DNA of 7,318 nt from JAXDLW01 sp046262515 (GTDB taxonomy: Bacteria; Chloroflexota; Dormibacteria; DASZGP01). Below, one piece after another: positions 1 through 5,652 of this stretch. Under the pieces are notes generated by a model. The model saw only the letters and a program-made list of their open reading frames with translations. It had not been told where the DNA came from and searched no databases. The position numbers were made by a program, and so were the translations under genes. How positions within the stretch are numbered: position 1 is the first letter of the stretch; every line of letters starts with the position of its first letter. The stretch is taken from positions 1 to 7,318 of the forward strand of contig JBHEMP010000175.1 in assembly GCA_046262515.1 (NCBI GenBank), given 5' to 3'.

Positions 1-926
1 GACCGTTCTCCGCGGTGCGCGAGGAGCTGACGCCGATGGGCAACTCGGCTGTGATCGTCGGCGACGATGCCCTGGTGCGGGTGCATATCCACACCCTCGA
101 CCCGGGCGCGTTGATCGCCCACGCCACCGGGTACGGCACCCTGCAGAAGCTGAAGGTCGAGGACATGAGCCGCCAGCACCACGAGATCCTCGCCCAGGAT
201 CCGAGTTCTCCCGCGGCGCCGGCCCTGCCGAGCGTCAACGGTTCGGGGCAGATGACCGCACCGGGCCTCAATGGCGGGCTGGGGGTCGTCGCGGTCGCCG
301 TGGGGGACGGCTTCCGCCGAATCTTCGAGGGTCTGGGGGCATCGGTGGTGGAGGGCGGCCAGACGATGAATCCTTCAACCGAGGACCTGCTCCAGGCCGT
401 CAATGCGACAAGCGGGACGAAGGTCATCATCCTGCCCAACAACAAAAACGTGATCATGACCGCCCAGCAAGTGCAGGGACTCTGCGACAAGGAGGTCCGG
501 GTGGTGCCATCGCGGACCGTGCCGGAGGGGATCGCGGCCCTCCTCAGCATTGACCCGGAGGGCGACCTCGAGGAGGCGACGACATCCATGACCGACTCCA
601 TCGAGGGTGTCCAGACCATCGAGGTCACCACCGCGGTAAGGAGCACCTCTGTGGATGGGTTGAAGATCAAGAACGGCGACTCCATCGCTGTCGTCAACGG
701 CAAGATCAAGGCCGCGGGCAAGTCTTCCATGGAGGTCATCGAGGGTGCCCTCGGGGTCCTTGATCTCGGCAGTTTTGAACTCCTGACCCTATATGCGGGC
801 GCCGACGTGGACACGGCGGCGCTGGAGGCCGCATCGGCCCACATCCAGGAGCGCTTCCCGACCCTGAGTGTCGAATCGCAACGCGGGGAGCAGGCTCACT
901 ACCCGTTCATCCTCTCGCTGGAATGA
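1..926 (+). CDS. fakA: Fatty acid kinase subunit FakA (YloV/DAK2-domain family), 3' part only
   Basis: The gene is cut by the window edge; 307 residues remain, reading in frame from base 3. The visible part lacks the N-terminal DhaL/DAK2 ATP-binding domain and covers the middle and C-terminal domains of the FakA family. Near its start it has GDDALVRVHIHT followed by YGTLQKLKVEDM, the usual middle-domain signature (VH-HT, then YG-L and an E-M motif). Further on come GGQTMNPSTEDLL, VIILPNNKNVIMTAQQ and VPSRTVPEGIAALL, all hallmarks of the C-terminal domain. It ends in HYPFILSLE, a typical family terminus. In characterised FakA proteins the kinase phosphorylates a fatty acid presented by a FakB (DegV) partner, and such a gene follows directly with a 4-nt ATGA overlap. 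The GTG at base 15 is internal, not the start. Family assignment is strong; the fatty acid kinase role is inferred from family and neighbour. Confidence 0.9.
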   Translation, partial: PFSAVREELTPMGNSAVIVGDDALVRVHIHTLDPGALIAHATGYGTLQKLKVEDMSRQHHEILAQDPSSPAAPALPSVNGSGQMTAPGLNGGLGVVAVAVGDGFRRIFEGLGASVVEGGQTMNPSTEDLLQAVNATSGTKVIILPNNKNVIMTAQQVQGLCDKEVRVVPSRTVPEGIAALLSIDPEGDLEEATTSMTDSIEGVQTIEVTTAVRSTSVDGLKIKNGDSIAVVNGKIKAAGKSSMEVIEGALGVLDLGSFELLTLYAGADVDTAALEAASAHIQERFPTLSVESQRGEQAHYPFILSLE

Positions 927-1759
927 CCCGCATCGTCGTCGACTCCACGTGTGACCTGCCGGCCGCCACGATGAAGGAGATGAACGTCCTGATGGTCCCG
1001 CTCAAGGTCCACTTCGGCGACCGGGTTTTCCGCGACAAGGTCGAACTTGACGACCAGGCATTCTTCGAAATGCTCGAATCCGCAACCGAGCTTCCCACCA
1101 CCTCGCAGCCCTCGCCGGGGGATTTTCTCGAGGCCTACCGCCAGGTTCCCGAGGGCGAGACCATCCTCAGCATCCACATCGCGGAGCAGCTCTCCGGCAC
1201 CCAGCAGTCCGCGCGCCTCGCGGCGCGGGAACTCCCTGACCGGGACATTCGCATTATCGACAGCGGCAACGTCACCGCGGCGGCGGGGCTCCTGGTCACG
1301 TTGGCGGCGGAGATGATCGCCGAGGGGCAGGGCGCGGACGCCATCGTCGCGCGCATCGAGGAGGTTCGACCACGCGTCCGCCTGTTGGCCATCCTGGACA
1401 CCCTCAAGTACGTGGTCATGGGTGGCCGCGTGGGCCGTCTGCAGGGCACCATAGGCGGTCTGCTCCGCGTCAAGCCCCTGATGCTGGTGCTTGAGGGCGA
1501 GATCCACCGCCTTGCCCCGGCACGCACCTGGGGACAGGCCTACCAGAGGGTCGTCGAGGATATTCGAGCCCACGGGGGAGCCGAGCGGATCGCGGTCATC
1601 GATGCCCGCGCGCCCGAGAATCGAGAGGGTCTGCGGCGGGTGCTGGCTGAAGAGTTCCCGGGAGTTCCCCTGACGGAGGGCGGAATCGGGGCTGTCATCG
1701 GCACCCACGGCGGTCCCGGCGCGGCGGCCTGCGCCTACATCGCGAAGCAGGCGGGCTGA
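923..1759 (+). CDS. DegV family fatty-acid-binding protein (FakB-type)
   Basis: The 278-residue product is full length for DegV proteins (about 280). Family motifs appear in order: DSTCDLP (7-13) at the first beta strand, TSQPSPGDF (60-68), LSGTQQSA (90-97), an IDSGN stretch near 112, MGGRVGRLQG (166-175) and THGGPGA (261-267) near the C-terminus. In known DegV/FakB structures the fatty acid carboxylate sits near the TSQPS and SGT loops and the acyl chain runs into the protein core. The protein is cytosolic, with no signal peptide or membrane span. The ATG start lies inside the stop of the upstream FakA gene (ATGA), which points to translational coupling and a FakA-FakB pair. No Shine-Dalgarno is evident, consistent with coupling. 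Acyl chain specificity cannot be read from the sequence. Confidence 0.92.
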   Translation: MTRIVVDSTCDLPAATMKEMNVLMVPLKVHFGDRVFRDKVELDDQAFFEMLESATELPTTSQPSPGDFLEAYRQVPEGETILSIHIAEQLSGTQQSARLAARELPDRDIRIIDSGNVTAAAGLLVTLAAEMIAEGQGADAIVARIEEVRPRVRLLAILDTLKYVVMGGRVGRLQGTIGGLLRVKPLMLVLEGEIHRLAPARTWGQAYQRVVEDIRAHGGAERIAVIDARAPENREGLRRVLAEEFPGVPLTEGGIGAVIGTHGGPGAAACAYIAKQAG

Positions 1760-1809
1760 GCACCGCGCTCATCCTCACGCCGGGACACGCGGTATCGGCC
1801 GTCCCGGGT
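1756..1809 (+). other. Probable N-terminal extension of RecG from a non-canonical start
   Basis: This in-frame stretch ahead of GTG 1810 has no stop codon and codes for 18 residues ending in AVSAVPG. Those residues align with the conserved N-terminal helix-hairpin motif of RecG that precedes the KLERIGVRTVGDLL segment. Possible initiators are CTG 1756 (overlapping the degV TGA as CTGA) or ATC 1771. Neither has a convincing Shine-Dalgarno, though AGGCGG occurs just before 1756. The coding character is seen in sequence; the initiator codon is inference. Confidence 0.55.
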
Positions 1810-3831
1810 GTGACCGCGGCCTATGTCAAAAAGCTCGAACGCATCGGTGTGCGCACCGTGGGCGACCTGCTGCGCTACTACCCGCGCAAATATGACGACT
1901 ACACCGCCGAGGCGAGTGCGGGGCGCCTCATTGAGGGACAGCGACAGACCGTGCGTGCGACCGTCCAGAGCACCCTGGTGCGGCGCCCATTCCGGACCGG
2001 GGCGCGACCCGCCACCGAAGCCATCCTGCGTGACAGCACCGGCACCATGAAGGCCATCTGGTTCAACCAGCCCTGGATGGCCGATCGCCTCGTGGAAGGG
2101 CAGGAGGTCACGCTCTCAGGCCTGGTGCGCCGCTCCCGCGGTGGGGGAGGACTGGTGATGATGAACCCGTCCATGGCGCAAGGGGATGGCGCCTCGAGCC
2201 TGCACACCGGCCGCCGCGTGCCCATGTACAGGGAGACGTTTGGTCTCACTTCGCGCTGGCTGCGGGAGGCGGTGTCGGCGGCCATGCCGGCGGTCCTGGG
2301 CCTGCGCGACACGCTGCCGCCGGAGGTCGAGGCCCGGCACGGGCTACCCTCCCTGGCGCGGGCAATCCGCGACATCCACTTCCCCCCGGATGAGGCCGCC
2401 GAGACGGCCGCGCAGCGCCGGATCGCCTTCAACCAGCTGCTGGTGATGCAAATGTCCGTCCTCCTGCTGCGGGATGAGCGGAGCCACCAGCGGGCACCGC
2501 TGATCCCCTATGACGTCGAGCGCGCCCGGGCCATCCGCGACGCCATGCCCTTTACCCTCACCAACGCCCAGCGCAAATGTGCCCACGCCGTCTTCACCGA
2601 CCTTGCGGCTTCACGCCCCATGGCCCGCCTGCTGCAGGGGGACGTCGGCTCGGGCAAGACGGCGATAGCCGCGATGGCCACGGCCATGGCCGCCGCCTCA
2701 GGCCACCAGACCCTCTTCATGGCGCCGACCGAGCTCCTGGCGCAGCAGCACGCGCGAACACTCCGTCCGCTGCTGGAGCGCATCGGGGTGCGCATGGAGG
2801 TGCTGGTCGGGTCCACCCCGGCGTCCGCGCGGCGCACCGTCATGGCCGGCCTGGCTGACGGGTTCCTGGATATCGTCGTCGGCACCCACGCCCTGATCGA
2901 GGAGCCCGTCCAGCCCCGACGCCTGGGGCTGGTGATCACCGATGAGCAGCATCGCTTTGGGGTGGCCCAGCGCGAGACGCTCGCCCGCAAGGGAGGGGAT
3001 CTTTACCCCCATGTCCTCTCGATGACCGCCACGCCGATCCCTCGGACACTGCAGCTTACGATGTACGGGGACCTCGCTGTGTCGGTGCTCGACGAGATGC
3101 CGTCCGGTCGGACACCGGTGATCACTGAGCTGGTGCTGCCTATCCAGCGCGAACACGCGGAGCGGTTCCTCCGCGCCCAGGTGGAGGCGGGCCGCCAGGC
3201 GTTCGTGATCTGTCCGCTCGTCGAGGACTCTGACCTGATCCAGGTTCGGTCGGCCACCAGCGAGTACGAGCGCCTCCAGGCCGACGTCTTCCCGGACCTC
3301 CGCCTGGCGCTGCTGCACGGACGCATGAAGCCCCGCGACAAGGACGAGGTCATGGAGGCGTTCAAGGCCGGGGCATACGACGTCCTGGTCAGCACCGCAG
3401 TCGTCGAGGTCGGCGTTGACGTGCCGAATGCCACCGTGATGATGATCGAGGGCGCGGAGCGCTTCGGGCTGGCCCAGCTGCACCAGTTCAGGGGCCGTGT
3501 GGGCCGTGGCGCGCACCAGTCGCACTGCCTGCTCTGCTCCGACGCCGAGAACCCCGAGGCGATTCGCCGGCTGGACGCCATGGTGCGGCTGCAGAGTGGC
3601 TTCGACCTGGCCGAGGAGGACCTTCGCCTCCGGGGGCCGGGCGACGTCCTCGGCGCCAGCGGGGTGCAGTCGGGGCACGACGCGGCGCTGATGGTGGCGG
3701 GCCTGACGGACACCCGCCTGATCAGCCTGGCCCGGGAAGAGGCGGAACGCCTTCTCGCGGAGGGCACGCACCGGTACCCCGCGCTGGTGGAGGCCGCCCG
3801 CGGGTTCCACCTGACCGGCAGCCTGAGCTGA
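1810..3831 (+). CDS. recG: ATP-dependent DNA helicase RecG
   Basis: RecG is a superfamily 2 translocase that remodels stalled replication forks and branch-migrates Holliday junctions. Numbering from GTG 1810 gives 673 residues: an N-terminal helical/wedge OB-fold region (roughly 1-150), then two helicase lobes. Visible motifs are GDVGSGKT Walker A (277-284), DEQH Walker B (378-381), SMTATP motif III (404-409), QFRGRVGRG motif VI (559-567) and the RGPGD region of the TRG element. The true N-terminus is probably further upstream. The reading frame stays open back to 1651, and bases 1792-1812 encode VSAVPGV, which matches the conserved helical motif before the wedge (LTGVG in E. coli). No ATG, GTG or TTG exists in that extension. 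A CTG at 1756, overlapping the degV stop as CTGA, would give 691 residues, close to the usual 680-695. GTG 1810 is given as the only canonical start. The stop overlaps the rsmD start (TGATG). Confidence 0.93.
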   Translation: MTAAYVKKLERIGVRTVGDLLRYYPRKYDDYTAEASAGRLIEGQRQTVRATVQSTLVRRPFRTGARPATEAILRDSTGTMKAIWFNQPWMADRLVEGQEVTLSGLVRRSRGGGGLVMMNPSMAQGDGASSLHTGRRVPMYRETFGLTSRWLREAVSAAMPAVLGLRDTLPPEVEARHGLPSLARAIRDIHFPPDEAAETAAQRRIAFNQLLVMQMSVLLLRDERSHQRAPLIPYDVERARAIRDAMPFTLTNAQRKCAHAVFTDLAASRPMARLLQGDVGSGKTAIAAMATAMAAASGHQTLFMAPTELLAQQHARTLRPLLERIGVRMEVLVGSTPASARRTVMAGLADGFLDIVVGTHALIEEPVQPRRLGLVITDEQHRFGVAQRETLARKGGDLYPHVLSMTATPIPRTLQLTMYGDLAVSVLDEMPSGRTPVITELVLPIQREHAERFLRAQVEAGRQAFVICPLVEDSDLIQVRSATSEYERLQADVFPDLRLALLHGRMKPRDKDEVMEAFKAGAYDVLVSTAVVEVGVDVPNATVMMIEGAERFGLAQLHQFRGRVGRGAHQSHCLLCSDAENPEAIRRLDAMVRLQSGFDLAEEDLRLRGPGDVLGASGVQSGHDAALMVAGLTDTRLISLAREEAERLLAEGTHRYPALVEAARGFHLTGSLS

Positions 3832-4394
3832 TGCCCCTGCATGTCATCGGGGGTGAGTGGGGCGGCAGACGCCTGAAGTCGCCCCCCGGGGCCGTGCGGC
3901 CCTCTCTCGCCATCCTGCGACGCTCCCTCTTCGACATCCTCGGCCCGGGCATCTCCGGGAAGAAGGTGCTCGACCTTTACGCCGGTTCGGGCAGCCTCGG
4001 ACTGGAGGCTCTCTCCCGCGGCGCCGCCCACGTGGACTTCGTCGAGCGCGACCCCCGCGTCGCCGCCGTGGTCAGCGAGAACCTTCGCGTGCTCGCGGGG
4101 GACGGCGCCGAAGCCAGGGGTCGAGTACACTCCGGGGCGGCGGAGCGATGGCTGCAGCGCCAGGGCGGCGCGCTCCGTGAGTACGACCTGGTCCTGCTTG
4201 ATCCGCCCTACGGCGATGCGGGGCTTGAGGGCGTGCTGGTCACCCTGGGCCACGAGGCCGTCCTGAAGCAAGGAGCAATGGTGATAGTTGAGCGTCGATC
4301 CGACGAGGAGCAGCCGGTCATCCCGGGGCTGAACGAGGTCCGGCGTGTGGTGCACGGGGATTCGATGCTGGTGATGCTCAGGGCCGCCGCGTGA
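3831..4394 (+). CDS. rsmD: 16S rRNA (guanine(966)-N(2))-methyltransferase RsmD
   Basis: This 187-residue Rossmann-fold methyltransferase has the usual RsmD length. RsmD uses S-adenosylmethionine to methylate N2 of G966 in 16S rRNA of the small subunit. The start VIGGEWGGRRLKSP (5-18) is the typical N-terminal IxGxxxGRxL segment. Motif I is DLYAGSGSLGLEALSRGA (48-65), the acidic residue after strand 2 is E72 in FVERD, and the catalytic motif IV is DPPY (124-127), as in N2-guanine and N6-adenine methyltransferases. The usual RPTxDRVREALF segment is here RPSLAILRRSLF (23-34), so several normally conserved residues differ. The ATG overlaps the recG stop by one base and the stop overlaps the coaD start by four, so translation is probably coupled. 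The rsmD-coaD pairing is common across bacteria and supports the call. Confidence 0.93.
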   Translation: MPLHVIGGEWGGRRLKSPPGAVRPSLAILRRSLFDILGPGISGKKVLDLYAGSGSLGLEALSRGAAHVDFVERDPRVAAVVSENLRVLAGDGAEARGRVHSGAAERWLQRQGGALREYDLVLLDPPYGDAGLEGVLVTLGHEAVLKQGAMVIVERRSDEEQPVIPGLNEVRRVVHGDSMLVMLRAAA

Positions 4395-4879
4395 AAGTAG
4401 CCGTTTACCCGGGCAGCTTCGATCCCTTCACCTTCGGACACCAGGACATCCTCGAGCGCGCCTGCGGCATCTTCGACAGGGTCATAGTCGCGGTCCTGCG
4501 AAACCCCAGCAAGACACCACTCTTCAGCGTGGAGGAGCGGATGGAGATGATCCGCGAATGCATGACCGGCAACGGGCACGTCGAGGTGGACTCGTTTGAG
4601 GGCCTGACGGTCGAGTTCGCGCAGTCGGTGGGCGCCGTGGCCCTCGTCCGCGGCCTGCGGGCGACCAGTGACTTTGAGAGTGAGTTCCAGATGGCCCTTT
4701 TCAACCGCAAGCTGGCCCCCGGGATCACCACCGTGTTCCTGATGACCAGCTTTGCCAACGTGTTCCTGAGCTCCTCGCTGATCAAGGAGGTTTCCGCTCA
4801 TGGCGGGGACGTGGAATTCGCCATCCCACCATCAGTGGCCCGCCGCCTTGCCAGGCTGCGCGAGAATAAGACCTCGTGA
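4391..4879 (+). CDS. coaD: Phosphopantetheine adenylyltransferase (PPAT)
   Basis: CoaD transfers AMP from ATP to 4'-phosphopantetheine, giving dephospho-CoA, the penultimate step of coenzyme A synthesis in the cytosol. The 162-residue length is standard (159-165). The nucleotidyltransferase signature GSFDPFTFGH (8-17) contains the (T/S)xGH motif at 14-17. RGLR (87-90) followed by DFESEFQMA is the conserved substrate-binding segment, and LSSSLIKEV (126-134) is the ATP-binding ISSSxxKEV motif. The GTG start lies in GTGA with the rsmD stop, the usual coupled arrangement; there is no strong Shine-Dalgarno. All catalytic motifs look intact, so it should be active. It supplies CoA, which the fatty acid genes downstream depend on. 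Confidence 0.96.
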   Translation: MKVAVYPGSFDPFTFGHQDILERACGIFDRVIVAVLRNPSKTPLFSVEERMEMIRECMTGNGHVEVDSFEGLTVEFAQSVGAVALVRGLRATSDFESEFQMALFNRKLAPGITTVFLMTSFANVFLSSSLIKEVSAHGGDVEFAIPPSVARRLARLRENKTS

Positions 4880-4900
4880 GGGAGAATCCCGTCCGTGACT

Positions 4901-4905
4901 GGAGG
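4901..4905 (+). promoter_or_regulatory. Ribosome binding site deciding the start of the SepIVA-like gene
   Basis: GGAGG lies 7 nt before GTG 4913, an ideal Shine-Dalgarno spacing. It falls inside the gene if the upstream in-frame GTG at 4895 is used, so it favours 4913. A weaker AGGGAGA at 4879-4885 lies 9 nt before 4895, so the longer form is not excluded. Confidence 0.6.
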
Positions 4906-4912
4906 ACCAGCG

Positions 4913-5416
4913 GTGAGTGAGATGGAGCCCATCGCGCCGGAGCGCGATCACCGCAGCATCATCGAGCTGATCGATCACCTGGAGTACCTGGTGCACCGAG
5001 CGCAGCGCGTGCCCTTCACCCACAACGTCATGATCGACGAGGACGAGATCCTCGACCTCCTCGACCAGATACACGTCAACCTCCCCGAGGAGATCAAGCG
5101 TGCCCGGAGCATCCTTGAGGAGCAGGATAAGGTCCTCAGCGAGGCCCAGGCCGAGGCCGCGCGGATAAGCCAGGGTGCCGCCCAGAAGGCCGACCAGATG
5201 CTGCAGGAGCACGAATTGACGCGCAAGGCCGAGGGGCACGGCAGGGCGCTGGTGCGCGAGGCCCAGCAGCGCGCCGAGGACCAGCGCAAGCAGGCGGACG
5301 AGTATGCCGCAAACGTCATGCAGCAACTCGAGTCTCACCTCGTGCGCACCGTCGCCACCGTGCGCAAGGCGCAGGAGACCCTGCGCAAGCCTGGCGCCAC
5401 GCCGCCGGTTCCCTAG
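4913..5416 (+). CDS. SepIVA/DivIVA-like coiled-coil protein
   Basis: The product is a soluble, charged, mostly helical protein of 167 residues from GTG 4913 (173 from GTG 4895). An N-terminal segment SIIELIDHLEYLVHRAQRVP (15-34) leads into NVMIDEDEILDLLDQIHVNLPEEIKRAR (38-65). This resembles the conserved head of actinobacterial SepIVA (mycobacterial Rv2927c type) and of proteins often labelled ATP synthase subunit B-like or DivIVA-like. After it comes a long Ala/Glu/Gln/Arg-rich coiled coil (about 60-160) and a Pro-rich tail. No signal peptide or membrane segment is seen, so it is not a true F0 subunit b. SepIVA acts in septation and polar envelope growth in mycobacteria; the same role here is inference. 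Its place between coaD and rpmF matches the neighbourhood of SepIVA relatives. The stop codon lies within a palindrome. Confidence 0.8.
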   Translation: MSEMEPIAPERDHRSIIELIDHLEYLVHRAQRVPFTHNVMIDEDEILDLLDQIHVNLPEEIKRARSILEEQDKVLSEAQAEAARISQGAAQKADQMLQEHELTRKAEGHGRALVREAQQRAEDQRKQADEYAANVMQQLESHLVRTVATVRKAQETLRKPGATPPVP

Positions 5417-5433
5417 CCGGGATGATCCCGGCT
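5415..5433. repeat. Perfect 19-nt palindrome between the SepIVA-like gene and rpmF
   Basis: AGCCGGGATGATCCCGGCT has two 9-nt arms around a central G and takes in the last two bases of the upstream TAG stop. As RNA it could form a 7-bp GC-rich stem with an AUGAU loop. No U-tract follows, so it is not a classic intrinsic terminator. It also covers the place where a -35 box for the rpmF -10 element would lie, so an operator is an alternative. The symmetry is seen directly; the function is inference. Confidence 0.65.
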
Positions 5434-5448
5434 CGCAGGCCTCTCGGT

Positions 5449-5454
5449 TAGAAT
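5449..5454 (+). promoter_or_regulatory. Putative -10 element of the rpmF-fabD-fabG promoter
   Basis: TAGAAT matches the TATAAT consensus at five of six positions and lies in the only substantial non-coding gap of the window. Nine bases separate it from the rpmF ATG, so transcription would begin at or within a few bases of the start codon. No clear -35 hexamer is visible; its expected site falls inside the palindrome. Confidence 0.5.
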
Positions 5455-5463
5455 CGGCCGGTC

Positions 5464-5640
5464 ATGGCTGTTCCCAAGGAGAGAACCTCCAAGTCCAACA
5501 AGAGGTCGCGCCGCGCGCACCTGGCGCTGACGCGTCCCGCCCTGGCCACGTGTGGTCAGTGCAAGCGCATGAAGCGTCCGCACACCATCTGCCCCAACTG
5601 CGGCCACTACGACGGCCGCGAGGTCCTCGAGACTGAGTAG
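5464..5640 (+). CDS. rpmF: 50S ribosomal protein L32
   Basis: This small gene codes for 58 residues. The start MAVPKERTSKSNKRSRRAH is the classic basic L32 N-terminus that threads into 23S rRNA of the large subunit. A zinc ribbon follows with four cysteines, C30-x2-C33 and C43-x2-C46, in the setting TCGQC and CPNCGHYDGRE, so this is the zinc-binding (C+) form. L32 normally precedes fatty acid and phospholipid genes (plsX, fabH, fabD, fabG), and here fabD begins 12 nt downstream. No Shine-Dalgarno precedes the ATG, and a TAGAAT -10-like element ends nine bases before it, suggesting a leaderless or near-leaderless transcript. The call is secure from motif, length and context. Confidence 0.97.
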   Translation: MAVPKERTSKSNKRSRRAHLALTRPALATCGQCKRMKRPHTICPNCGHYDGREVLETE

Positions 5641-5652
5641 CCGGCGGCAGGC

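Noticed and set aside
2698..3810. Antisense open frame (370 codons) opposite recG
   Set aside because: It is a mirror of the recG codons with low-complexity His/Arg/Gln content and no family motif.
3003..4355. Long antisense open frame (450 codons) across recG and rsmD
   Set aside because: It lies opposite two genes with intact motifs, crosses their junction, shows no recognisable domain and is Arg/Ser-rich. Such frames are expected opposite GC-rich genes.
4862..4867. GAGAAT near the end of coaD as a -10 element for the SepIVA-like gene
   Set aside because: It is inside coaD coding sequence, is a poor match, and has no -35 partner. Read-through from coaD is simpler.
4880..4890. Small hairpin GGGA-GAA-TCCC after coaD as a terminator
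   Set aside because: The stem is only 4 bp with no U-tract, and the SepIVA-like gene follows within a few bases. It is too weak to support.
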